Origin: Rhodopseudomonas palustris
GTDB taxonomy: Bacteria; Pseudomonadota; Alphaproteobacteria; Rhizobiales; Xanthobacteraceae
Reading direction: 5' to 3'
Assembly: GCF_003031265.1 (NCBI RefSeq)
Contig: NZ_CP019966.1
Location: forward strand, 682,001-746,000
DNA: 64,000 nt
Below the pieces are notes generated by a model, which ran no database searches, was not told the DNA's origin, and was given only the letters and a program-made list of their open reading frames with translations. This document shows, in pieces, positions 43,867 to 51,750 of this stretch. Position numbers and translations under genes: made by a program. Position 1 is the stretch's first letter. The number at the start of each line of letters is the position of its first letter.

Positions 43867-43882
43867 ATGCCGATATCGGCAT
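43867..43882. promoter_or_regulatory. Perfect 16-base palindrome ATGCCGATATCGGCAT between badG and badA
   Basis: It lies in the 115-base gap, 71 bases before the badA ATG and 28 after the badG stop. The gap is the longest within badDEFGAB. It could be an operator for a separate badA promoter or an RNA hairpin (8-bp stem, but no loop, so DNA recognition is more likely). Confidence 0.5.
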
Positions 43883-43953
43883 TCACAACCGGCGAGCGGA
43901 AAGCGGCGTCAAGATCGCTTCCGGACAACCATAAAGGCGATCAGGAGGAAACC

Positions 43954-45528
43954 ATGAATGCCGCAGCGGTCACGCCGCCACCCGAGAAATTCAATTTCGC
44001 CGAACATCTGCTGCAGGCCAACCGCGTGCGGCCGGACAAGACGGCGTTCGTCGATGACATCTCGTCGCTGAGCTTTGCGCAGCTCGAAGCCCAGGCGCGT
44101 CAGCTCGCAGCTGCCTTGCGCGCGATCGGCGCCAAACGCGAAGAGCGCGTGCTGCTGCTGATGCTCGACGGCACCGACTGGCCGGTGTCGTTTCTCGGCG
44201 CAATTTATGCAGGCATCGTCCCGGTCGCGGTCAACACGCTGCTCACCGCCGATGACTACGCCTACATGCTGGAGCATTCGCGCGCCCAGGCGGTGCTGGT
44301 CAGCGGCGCGCTGCATCCGGTGCTCAAGGCGGCGCTGACCAAGAGCGATCACGAGGTGCAGCGGGTCATCGTCTCGCGCCCCGCGGCACCATTGGAGCCG
44401 GGCGAGGTCGATTTCGCCGCGTTCGTCGGCGCACAGGCGCCGCTGGAGAAGCCCGCCGCCACCCAGGCGGATGATCCGGCGTTCTGGCTGTATTCGTCGG
44501 GGTCGACCGGGCGGCCGAAAGGCGTGGTGCACACCCACGCCAATCCGTACTGGACGTCGGAGCTGTACGGCCGCCATACGTTGCATCTGCGCGAAGACGA
44601 CATTTGTTTTTCGGCGGCGAAACTGTTTTTCGCCTACGGCCTCGGCAACGCGCTGACGTTTCCGATGACGGTCGGCGCCACCACGTTGCTGATGGGCGAA
44701 CGGCCGACCCCGGACGCGGTGTTCAAGCGCTGGCTGGGCGGTGTTGGCGGAGTGAAGCCGACCGTGTTCTACGGCGCGCCCACCGGCTACGCCGGCATGC
44801 TGGCCGCGCCGAACCTGCCGTCGCGCGATCAGGTGGCGTTGCGGCTCGCGTCGTCGGCTGGCGAAGCGCTGCCGGCGGAGATCGGGCAGCGGTTCCAGCG
44901 CCATTTCGGCATCGATATCGTGGACGGCATCGGTTCGACGGAGATGTTGCACATCTTTCTGTCGAACCTGCCCGACCGGGTGCGCTACGGCACCACCGGA
45001 TGGCCGGTGCCGGGCTATCAGATCGAGCTGCGCGGCGATGGCGGCGGACCGGTCGTCGACGGTGAGCCGGGCGATCTCTACATTCACGGCCCGTCGTCGG
45101 CGACGATGTACTGGGGCAACCGGGCCAAGAGCCGCGACACCTTTCAGGGCGGCTGGACCAAGAGCGGCGACAAATACGTCCGCAACGACGACGGCTCCTA
45201 CACCTATGCGGGCCGCACCGACGACATGCTGAAGGTCAGCGGCATCTATGTGAGCCCGTTCGAGATCGAAGCAACGCTGGTGCAGCATCCCGGCGTACTC
45301 GAAGCCGCCGTGGTCGGCGTCGCCGACGAGCACGGCCTGACCAAGCCGAAGGCCTATGTTGTGGCGCGGCCGGGTCAGACGCTGTCCGAGACCGAGCTGA
45401 AGACTTTCATCAAGGATCGACTGGCGCCGTACAAATATCCGCGCAGCACGGTGTTCGTCGCCGAATTGCCGAAGACGGCGACCGGCAAGATCCAGCGCTT
45501 CAAGCTGCGCGAGGGCGTGTTGGGCTGA
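43954..45528 (+). CDS. badA: Benzoate-CoA ligase
   Basis: This 524-residue adenylate-forming enzyme has P-loop WLYSSGSTGRPKGVVHTH (about residues 178-195), FFAYGLGNALTFPM, A5 DGIGSTEMLHIF (about 324-335), A8 GRTDDMLKVSGIYVSPFEIE (about 420-439) and the catalytic Lys in TATGKIQRFKLREG. The GLGN and STEMLHIF patterns are typical of benzoate-CoA ligases. It supplies benzoyl-CoA to BadDEFG. CAGGAGGAAACC precedes ATG 43954. badB starts 17 bases after it. Confidence 0.95.
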   Translation: MNAAAVTPPPEKFNFAEHLLQANRVRPDKTAFVDDISSLSFAQLEAQARQLAAALRAIGAKREERVLLLMLDGTDWPVSFLGAIYAGIVPVAVNTLLTADDYAYMLEHSRAQAVLVSGALHPVLKAALTKSDHEVQRVIVSRPAAPLEPGEVDFAAFVGAQAPLEKPAATQADDPAFWLYSSGSTGRPKGVVHTHANPYWTSELYGRHTLHLREDDICFSAAKLFFAYGLGNALTFPMTVGATTLLMGERPTPDAVFKRWLGGVGGVKPTVFYGAPTGYAGMLAAPNLPSRDQVALRLASSAGEALPAEIGQRFQRHFGIDIVDGIGSTEMLHIFLSNLPDRVRYGTTGWPVPGYQIELRGDGGGPVVDGEPGDLYIHGPSSATMYWGNRAKSRDTFQGGWTKSGDKYVRNDDGSYTYAGRTDDMLKVSGIYVSPFEIEATLVQHPGVLEAAVVGVADEHGLTKPKAYVVARPGQTLSETELKTFIKDRLAPYKYPRSTVFVAELPKTATGKIQRFKLREGVLG

Positions 45529-45545
45529 ACCGGGAGGAGGACGAC

Positions 45546-45791
45546 ATGGCGCTGATGATCAACGAGGACTGCACGGCCTGCGACGCGTGCCGGCCGGTGT
45601 GTCCGAACCAGGCGATCTCGGCCAGCGACACGATCTATGCGGTCGATGCGCTACGCTGCACCGAATGTGTCGGTGCCGAAGACGAACCGCAGTGCCAGCT
45701 CGTCTGTCCCGCCGATTCCATTGTGCCCAATCCGGATTGGCGCGAGACGCCCGAGCAGTTGCAGGACAAGTACCAGCAGCTGCATTCCTGA
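45546..45791 (+). CDS. badB: 2[4Fe-4S] ferredoxin, electron donor to benzoyl-CoA reductase
   Basis: The 81-residue ferredoxin has cluster motifs CTACDACRPVCP (residues 11-22) and CTECVGAEDEPQCQLVCP, a C-x2-C-x8-C-x3-C arrangement. The longer loop in the second motif is the Allochromatium-type form seen in ferredoxins of aromatic-ring reduction. It delivers low-potential electrons to BadF/BadG. It is the last gene of the badD operon, convergent with badM. Confidence 0.94.
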   Translation: MALMINEDCTACDACRPVCPNQAISASDTIYAVDALRCTECVGAEDEPQCQLVCPADSIVPNPDWRETPEQLQDKYQQLHS

Positions 45792-45837
45792 GAAACGGCT
45801 GCGCCGCAACGATGCAGCCTGAAAGCCCGGTTGAGGG

Positions 45838-46302
45838 CTACGCCCGTCCGGCCGACGAATGCCGGGCCGAGGCGCCGTTCGGACCGCGTTCGGCTTTGCG
45901 GCGTTCGGTGTCGATTACCTTGAGCAGCGAGGTGATCGACACCGACCGAAGCGTCGTCATCGCGATTTCGTCGATGTCGCGCAGAACCTTGTGCAGCGCC
46001 CGGCTCTCTTCATGCTCGTCCGAGGCGGCCTCCTGCAGGTCGAGCCCGGTGTCTTCGAACAGCGCGATGATATCGAGCAGGGTGACGCGCTTGGGATTGC
46101 CGGCGAAGCGATAGCCGCCGCCGGGGCCGCGCACCGATTCGATCAAGCGCGCCCGCACCAAGGTGCGCAGCACCTTGGCCAGATGATTGAGCGAGATGTC
46201 GTATTTGTCGGCGATGTCGCCGGCCGAAACCTGACGATCCGGATTCGCCGCGAGTTCGAGCACGGCGTATAGTCCACACATCGTCGATTTCTGCAGCCGC
46301 AT
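45838..46302 (-). CDS. badM: Rrf2-family repressor BadM
   Basis: The 154-residue protein has a winged helix near the N-terminus (MCGLYAVLELAANPD, SAGDIADKYDISLNHLAKVLRTL at about 27-49, then the wing VRGPGGGYRF). The only Cys is residue 9, so it lacks the three-Cys [Fe-S] site of IscR or RsrR. In R. palustris, BadM represses badDEFGAB. Start ATG 46302 matches the family N-terminus (MRLQKSTMCGLYA). Longer in-frame starts would run into badL. Confidence 0.9.
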   Translation of the reverse strand: MRLQKSTMCGLYAVLELAANPDRQVSAGDIADKYDISLNHLAKVLRTLVRARLIESVRGPGGGYRFAGNPKRVTLLDIIALFEDTGLDLQEAASDEHEESRALHKVLRDIDEIAMTTLRSVSITSLLKVIDTERRKAERGPNGASARHSSAGRA

Positions 46303-46361
46303 CGGCGTCAATCTTCGTGTTGGTCTCGACCACAAACCGCGCGAGCGCGTCGGGGGTGTGA

Positions 46362-46841
46362 TCAGTCGAGATTCTTTTCCATTCCGATGAACCGGCCGAC
46401 CATCAGGCCCTGGCTGCGGAAGAACGCCATGACGAGCTGATTGTCGTGCTCGATCATCGTGCGAACCTTCCTCACCCCCGCCTGAGTGAAAATTAGACAA
46501 ATCTCTTCAAAGAGTTGCGTGCCGATACTGTTCACCCTTATCGCAGGATCGACGGTCAACGCAAACACCCAGCCGCAGCTTTCCGCACCGAACTCGAAAT
46601 CCCGCACTTCGCCACAGATGAAGCCGACCACCTCGCCCTTCAGCTCGGCGACCAGGAAGGCGCGGCAGCCGGCACGGTTCTGCGAGAAACTTTCAAACAG
46701 GCTCTGCCAATAACGCGGTTTGGCTTCGCCGGTCGCAGCCTCGTCGATCGCCGCCACGCGCGCCACGTCCGCCGCCGCAGCGGGCCGGATCTGCACATCG
46801 CGGTACGGCTCCGCCGCGGTGATGCTGCTTGCGCCACTCAT
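46362..46841 (-). CDS. badL: GNAT acetyltransferase BadL
   Basis: The 159-residue protein has a GNAT fold: IRPAAAADVARVAAIDEAAT (about residues 18-37), GWVFALTVDPAIRVNSIGTQLFEE (about 89-112, in place of the canonical Q/RxxGxG/A acetyl-CoA loop) and IEHDNQLVMAFFRSQGL (about 128-144). BadL in R. palustris acetylates aminobenzoates, and the acetamidobenzoates relieve BadM repression. It lies 59 bases upstream of badM on the same strand, fitting that functional pair. Confidence 0.88.
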   Translation of the reverse strand: MSGASSITAAEPYRDVQIRPAAAADVARVAAIDEAATGEAKPRYWQSLFESFSQNRAGCRAFLVAELKGEVVGFICGEVRDFEFGAESCGWVFALTVDPAIRVNSIGTQLFEEICLIFTQAGVRKVRTMIEHDNQLVMAFFRSQGLMVGRFIGMEKNLD

Positions 46842-46939
46842 CGCGTTGTCCTCCCTCGTGGTGCCGCGTGATCCCGGCTCCTGATGCGGATTATGCAGCC
46901 ACGGCGCCGGGCGTCGATTGATCTTTGAGACGAGGCGGT

Positions 46940-47662
46940 TCAGACGCCCAGCATGGTTCTGACCATCTCCTGATCGGCGAGCAGCTCGGCCGAGGTGCCT
47001 TCGAACACCACCTGTCCCTTGGTCAGCACGACGTGGCGGTCGACCAGGTCGACCAGATCGTCGAGGTTCTTGTCGACGATCACGATCGAGATTCCCTTGC
47101 GCGCAATGATGCCGAGCGTTTCCCAGATCGCGTCGCGCATCTTGGGCGCAAGACCTTCGGTCGCTTCGTCGATCAGCAGGATGCTGGGATTGCTGAGCAG
47201 CACCCGTCCGATCGTCAGCATCTGCTGCTCGCCGCCAGACAGCTGATTGCCCCAGATCCGCCGCCGCTCGAATAGTCGCGGAAACATCTGGTAGATCGCC
47301 TCCTGGGTCCAGTCGACGCGGCCGTCAGGACCCGGGCGGGCCGCAAACAGAAGGTTTTCCTCGACCGACAGGTTCGGAAAGATGCCGCGTCCCTCCGGCA
47401 CGAAACCCATGCCGGCACGCGCCTTGATATTGGCCCTCGCATCGGTGACGTCGCGGCCGTCCAGCAGAATCGCGCCGCGCTTCGGCTTCAGTAGTCCCAT
47501 CAGTGTCCGCAGCAGCGTCGTCTTGCCCATGCCGTTGCGGCCGAGCAGGCTAACCGTCTCGCCACGGCCGACGTGGAAGTTCACGCCGCGCAGGATGTGG
47601 CTGGGGCCGTAGAAGGCGTCGATGCCGCGTGCATCGAGCATCGCTTGTGCCGCTGCGGTCAT
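46940..47662 (-). CDS. hbaH: ABC transporter ATP-binding protein, LivF type
   Basis: This 240-residue ATPase has Walker A LLGRNGMGKTTLLRTL (about residues 35-50), signature NQLSGGEQQMLTIGRVL (about 138-154), Walker B ILLIDEATEGLAP and the switch His replaced within SIVIVDKNLDDL. KNLDD in place of the common EQN or EHD is typical for LivF-like proteins. It belongs to the branched-chain-amino-acid/aromatic-acid transporter class. Its ATG overlaps the hbaG stop by four bases. The symbol follows the R. palustris hba cluster order. Confidence 0.85.
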   Translation of the reverse strand: MTAAAQAMLDARGIDAFYGPSHILRGVNFHVGRGETVSLLGRNGMGKTTLLRTLMGLLKPKRGAILLDGRDVTDARANIKARAGMGFVPEGRGIFPNLSVEENLLFAARPGPDGRVDWTQEAIYQMFPRLFERRRIWGNQLSGGEQQMLTIGRVLLSNPSILLIDEATEGLAPKMRDAIWETLGIIARKGISIVIVDKNLDDLVDLVDRHVVLTKGQVVFEGTSAELLADQEMVRTMLGV

Positions 47663-49446
47663 GCCGACTCCTTCATCTTGGCGTGATGACCGAGATAGGC
47701 TTCGAGCACGGCTTCGTTGCGCCGGATCTCATCGGGGCGGCCGCGGGCGAACAGCTTGCCCTGCACCAGCACCGTCAGCGTATCGGCGGCAGCGAACACC
47801 GCATCCATGTCGTGCTCGATCACGATCACGGTGTGGTCGCGCACCAGGTCACGCAACAGCGCCACCACCCGCTGGGTTTCCTCCGGCCCCATCCCGGCCA
47901 GCGGCTCGTCGAGGATCAAGAGATCGGCGCCGCTGGCGATCAGCATTGCGATTTCGAGCTGCCGCTGCTCGCCATTCGACATCCGTCCGGCAATGGTGTC
48001 GCCGCGATCGGCGAGTCCTGCGACCCGCAGGGCGCGGTCGACCGCGGCGTGTTCGCGCGCCCGATACGGCGCATCGCGCAGCCGCCACAGCGCGCCCTTG
48101 TCGAGTTGCGCCGCGAGCACGCAGTTCTCGCGCACGGTGAAGCGCGGGAAGATGTTGGTGCGCTGATAGGAACGGCCGAGGCCGGCGCGGGCGATCCGAT
48201 AGGCCGGCCAGCCGGTGACGTCGAGCTCGTCGATTTGCACACTGCCGGCGCTGGCGGGCAACGCGCCGGACAACAGGTTGGTGAAGGTGGTCTTGCCGGC
48301 GCCGTTCGGCCCGATGATGGCGTGGACCTTGTTGGGCTCAAACGTCACGGTGACGTCGCTGACCGCCGCGATGCCGTTGAAGTTCTTGCTGAGATGGCTG
48401 GTCGCCAGCGCCTTCGCGGTCTTCGCCGGACGCTGCGGTTCGTCCACCGGAGGCCGCGCGGGTGTGGCCTGGGGCTGCTTGCGCCGCCAGTTCAGCAATC
48501 CAGCGAGGCCGTCCGGCGACATCAGCACCGCGGCGATCAGTGTGGCGCCGGTGCCGAGCCGCCAATGGTCGGCGACCAGCGAGCCGACGATGCTGGCGGT
48601 CTTCAATAGTTCTTCCAACGACGAGTAGGCGAGCGCGCCGAGGATCGGGCCGAACAGCGTGCCGGCGCCGCCCAGCACCACCATCATGATGGCGAGGCCG
48701 GATTGATGCCAGTTGAGCAGGTCGGGCGTGACGAAACCGTCGATCGAGGCGAACAGCGCGCCGGCGAGCCCGGCCACCATGCCGGCAATGGTGAAGGCGG
48801 CGAGCTTGTAGCGATAGGTGTCGTAGCCGAGCGAACTCATCCGCACCTCGTTAGCGCGGATGCCCTGCAGCACCCGGCCGAACGGCGACCGCACCAGCGC
48901 CAGCAGCAGGCCGTAGGCGGCGATCAGCACGACGATGCAGACGTAATAGAACTGCAGGCGGTCGGAGAAATCGAGCAGCGTCAGACCGCCCAGCGTCAGC
49001 TCGGGCTTGACGTTGATATAGGCGCCGTCCGAGCCCTTGGCGATGTCGGTGTCGTGGAACAGCGCGAACAGCATCTGGCCGGCGGCCAGCGTCACCATGA
49101 TGAAATAGAAGCCACGCGTCAGCGTCGCGAACGCGCCGACCACCAGCGCGGCGAGCCCGCCGGCCAGCAGGCCAGCGCCGAGCGCGACAATGACATTGGC
49201 GGCCTCTGCCTCGGGTGAAACAAAATACACCGCATAGGCGCCGCAGCCGAAGAACGCGGCGTGGCCGAAACTGACCAGGCCGGTGACGCCGATCAGCAAG
49301 TCGAGGCTGAGCACGAAGGTCGCGATGATCACGATCCGTGTCATCAGCTTGACCGGATACGGTCCGGCGATGAACGGCAGCGCCAGCAGGCAGCCGAGCA
49401 GCACCGTGAAGAACAGGACGACGACGAGGTTGGGACGGGTCAGCAT
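47659..49446 (-). CDS. hbaG: ABC transporter LivM-LivG fusion (permease plus ATPase)
   Basis: In this 595-residue fusion, residues 1-300 are a LivM-type permease with about eight hydrophobic segments and GLVSFGHAAFFGCGAYAVYF, GVQGIRANE-like LQGIRANEVRMSSLGYDTY and GGAGTLFGPILGAL. Residues 345-590 are a LivG-type ATPase with Walker A AIIGPNGAGKTTFTNLLSG (about 377-395), signature MSNGEQRQLEIAM and Walker B LLILDEPLAGMGPEET. These are usually two genes. hbaF ends 2 bases before its start and hbaH overlaps its end. Confidence 0.88.
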   Translation of the reverse strand: MLTRPNLVVVLFFTVLLGCLLALPFIAGPYPVKLMTRIVIIATFVLSLDLLIGVTGLVSFGHAAFFGCGAYAVYFVSPEAEAANVIVALGAGLLAGGLAALVVGAFATLTRGFYFIMVTLAAGQMLFALFHDTDIAKGSDGAYINVKPELTLGGLTLLDFSDRLQFYYVCIVVLIAAYGLLLALVRSPFGRVLQGIRANEVRMSSLGYDTYRYKLAAFTIAGMVAGLAGALFASIDGFVTPDLLNWHQSGLAIMMVVLGGAGTLFGPILGALAYSSLEELLKTASIVGSLVADHWRLGTGATLIAAVLMSPDGLAGLLNWRRKQPQATPARPPVDEPQRPAKTAKALATSHLSKNFNGIAAVSDVTVTFEPNKVHAIIGPNGAGKTTFTNLLSGALPASAGSVQIDELDVTGWPAYRIARAGLGRSYQRTNIFPRFTVRENCVLAAQLDKGALWRLRDAPYRAREHAAVDRALRVAGLADRGDTIAGRMSNGEQRQLEIAMLIASGADLLILDEPLAGMGPEETQRVVALLRDLVRDHTVIVIEHDMDAVFAAADTLTVLVQGKLFARGRPDEIRRNEAVLEAYLGHHAKMKESA

Positions 49447-49448
49447 CG

Positions 49449-50309
49449 TCAGGCCCGCCCGAACAGCCCGGCCGGCCGGATCACCAGCACCAGCGCCATT
49501 AGCGCGTAGATGATGATGCTGGAGAACTGCGGCAGGAACACCTTGCCGAACGCGTCGGCCATGCCGATAAGCAGCGATCCGATGAACGCGCCGCGCACCG
49601 AGCCGATGCCGCCGATCACCACGACCACGAAGGAGATGATCAGCACGCGGTCGCCGATGCCTGGATAGGCGCTTTCGATCGGCGCCGCCAGCATCCCGGC
49701 GGTGGCGGCGAGTGCAACGCCGGTGGCGAATACCATGCGGAAGATCAGCCGCGAGTCGAAGCCGAGTGCCTCAACCATCTCGCGGTTGGATTCGGCGGCG
49801 CGGATCAGGCGGCCGATCCGGGTCTTCTGGATCACCAGCGCCATTGCGATGGCCAGCGCAACGCAGATCGCCATCAAAGCCAGCCGATAGACCGGATAGC
49901 TCAGGCCTTCGGTGAGCCTGACGCTGTGTGACAGATAGCTCGGCGCCGGGATCGAATGCGGATACGAGCCCCACACCACCTGCTGAAATTCGTTGAAGAT
50001 CAGGATCAGCGCGAAGGTCAGCAGCACCTGCTGTAGATGATCGCGATCGTAGAGATGGCGGATGAACAGCCACTCGATCGCCAGACCGAGCAGGAAGGCG
50101 AGCGGAATGCCTGCGACCAGCGCCAGGAAGACGTCGCCGAACATCCCGGTCAGCGACAGCGCCAAATAGGCGCCGAGCATGTAGAACGAGCCGTGCGAGA
50201 GATTGATGACGCCGAGAATGCCGAACACCAGTGTCAGGCCGCTGGCGGCCAGAAAGATCACCAGTCCGGTCTGAAGGCCGTTCAGCGCCTGAATCAGAAT
50301 GAGACTCAT
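49449..50309 (-). CDS. hbaF: ABC transporter permease, LivH type
   Basis: The 286-residue protein has about eight hydrophobic segments. The LivH signature GLTLVFGILGVINLSHGSFYMLGAY (about residues 25-49) is split by SHG, the conserved loop. IRAAESNREMVEALGFDSRL (about 170-189) is the cytoplasmic EAA-like loop, and GGIGSVRGAFIGSLLIGMADAF lies near the end. With HbaG it forms the membrane channel for the substrate bound by HbaE. It starts 85 bases after hbaE. Confidence 0.87.
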   Translation of the reverse strand: MSLILIQALNGLQTGLVIFLAASGLTLVFGILGVINLSHGSFYMLGAYLALSLTGMFGDVFLALVAGIPLAFLLGLAIEWLFIRHLYDRDHLQQVLLTFALILIFNEFQQVVWGSYPHSIPAPSYLSHSVRLTEGLSYPVYRLALMAICVALAIAMALVIQKTRIGRLIRAAESNREMVEALGFDSRLIFRMVFATGVALAATAGMLAAPIESAYPGIGDRVLIISFVVVVIGGIGSVRGAFIGSLLIGMADAFGKVFLPQFSSIIIYALMALVLVIRPAGLFGRA

Positions 50310-50394
50310 GGGAACCTGTCACCGATGTCGGTCGGGTAGGGCCGCGGACGGCGACGATGCGCCGGCCGCTGCCGAACCCTCAGTCGGGCAGTTA

Positions 50395-51573
50395 TCAGCT
50401 CAGCTTGCAGCCGATCGCTTCGTCGGCGACCGCCGGTGCGGCGAGGCCGAGATTGACGCTCTTGCCGCCCTTCAGCTCGCGCAGATAGAAGTTCTGCACC
50501 GGGTTATGCGCGGCCGACAGTTTGAACGGTCCGCGCGGGCTGGCGAAGCTTGCCGCCGCCATCGCGGCATTGAGCTCCTTGCGCTTAGCGACGTCGCCGC
50601 CGACCGCCTTGAGGCCGGCGTCGAGCAGCTGCCCGGCGTCCCAGCCCTGCACCGCAAAGACGTCCGGAGGGATCTTGTAGGCCGCCTCGAACGATTTGAC
50701 GAACGCCTGGTTCTCGGCGTTGTCGAGGTCGCTGACGTAGTGCAGCACGGTCTTGATGCCGTCGCCGGCCGGGCCGGCCGCGGCTTCGACGCCATCGGTG
50801 AGGAAGCCAGGTCCCCACAGCGGAATGCCGAGATTGGCTGCCGCGTAGTCCTTGATGAATTTCAGCGCGCCGCCGCCGGAGAAGAACGCATAGACGCAGT
50901 CCGGCTTCAGCGACGCGATCTCGGCCAGCGCCGATTGGAATTCGACGTCGGGGAACGCGATGGTGATGTCCTTGACCACCTCGCCCTTACCGGCGATGAA
51001 CGACTTCTTGAAGCCGGACACCATCTCTTCGCCTGCCGCATACTTCCAAGTGACCGTGACGGCCTTCTTCAGGCCGGCTTTGATCATCGCATCGCCGGTG
51101 GCGCGGCCGATCTGGCCGTTGGCGAATGAAGTGCGGAACACGTTGGGCGCGCACATCGCGCGGGTGATGATGTCGGCCCCGGCGTTCGGCACGATGGTCG
51201 GAATGCCGTCCTCGCGGGCGATCTTCACCATCGCCATCGCCACGCCGGAATGCACCGTGCCGATCAGCACGTCGGCCTTCTCGCTCTGGATCAGCTTGGT
51301 GGTGAGTTCGGTCGCCTTCGGCGGTGCGGATTCATCGTCGACTTTGACGAAGCTGATGCTCCTGCCGCCGAGCTTGCCGCCCTGCGATTGCACATACAGC
51401 TCGAGGCCGCGGGTGATGGCTTCGCCGAGCGGCGCATAAGTCCCGCTATAGGGCAGCAGCAGGCCGACCTTCAGGGCGCCGGCTTGCGCGTAGGACGGGC
51501 GAATAAACGGGCCGCAGGCCAGCGCGGCACCAGCCGACGCTCCGAGCGACAACAGACGACGTCGATCGATCAT
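50395..51573 (-). CDS. hbaE: Periplasmic solute-binding protein of the aromatic-acid ABC transporter
   Basis: The 392-residue protein has a twin-arginine-like export signal (MIDRRRLLSLGASAGAALAC, cleavage near SYAQA, about residue 31). A LivJ/LivK-type type-1 periplasmic fold begins KVGLLLPYSGTYAPLGEAI. Other family segments are DVLIGTVHSGVAMAMVKIA and GDAMIKAGLKKAVTVTWKYA. It should capture an aromatic acid, possibly 4-hydroxybenzoate or benzoate. ATG 51573 has GGGGAGGA about 7 bases upstream. An in-frame start at 51735 would add 54 residues before the signal peptide and is rejected. Confidence 0.87.
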   Translation of the reverse strand: MIDRRRLLSLGASAGAALACGPFIRPSYAQAGALKVGLLLPYSGTYAPLGEAITRGLELYVQSQGGKLGGRSISFVKVDDESAPPKATELTTKLIQSEKADVLIGTVHSGVAMAMVKIAREDGIPTIVPNAGADIITRAMCAPNVFRTSFANGQIGRATGDAMIKAGLKKAVTVTWKYAAGEEMVSGFKKSFIAGKGEVVKDITIAFPDVEFQSALAEIASLKPDCVYAFFSGGGALKFIKDYAAANLGIPLWGPGFLTDGVEAAAGPAGDGIKTVLHYVSDLDNAENQAFVKSFEAAYKIPPDVFAVQGWDAGQLLDAGLKAVGGDVAKRKELNAAMAAASFASPRGPFKLSAAHNPVQNFYLRELKGGKSVNLGLAAPAVADEAIGCKLS

Positions 51574-51616
51574 GGTAGTCCTCCCCTCGGTCTTCCCTTC
51601 GCGAGCGATCAGCTCG

Positions 51617-51673
51617 TCATTTTGCTTTTTCGGTACTTTATTGCGACTATTACATCGAGCCAGATCATTTTGC
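51617..51673. promoter_or_regulatory. Direct repeat TCATTTTGC upstream of hbaE
   Basis: Copies stand at 51617-51625 and 51665-51673, 48 bases apart, in the 177-base gap between hbaA (3' end) and hbaE (5' end). On the transcribed strand they read GCAAAATGA. They could be paired activator sites for the hbaEFGH transcript. The evidence is the repetition alone. Confidence 0.35.
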
Positions 51674-51750
51674 GAGACGCCAATGAGGCCGATGGTCGCA
51701 TCGTCAGTCTTGCTGATATTGCGCTGCACCCGCAAGCGCCGACTTGGTTG

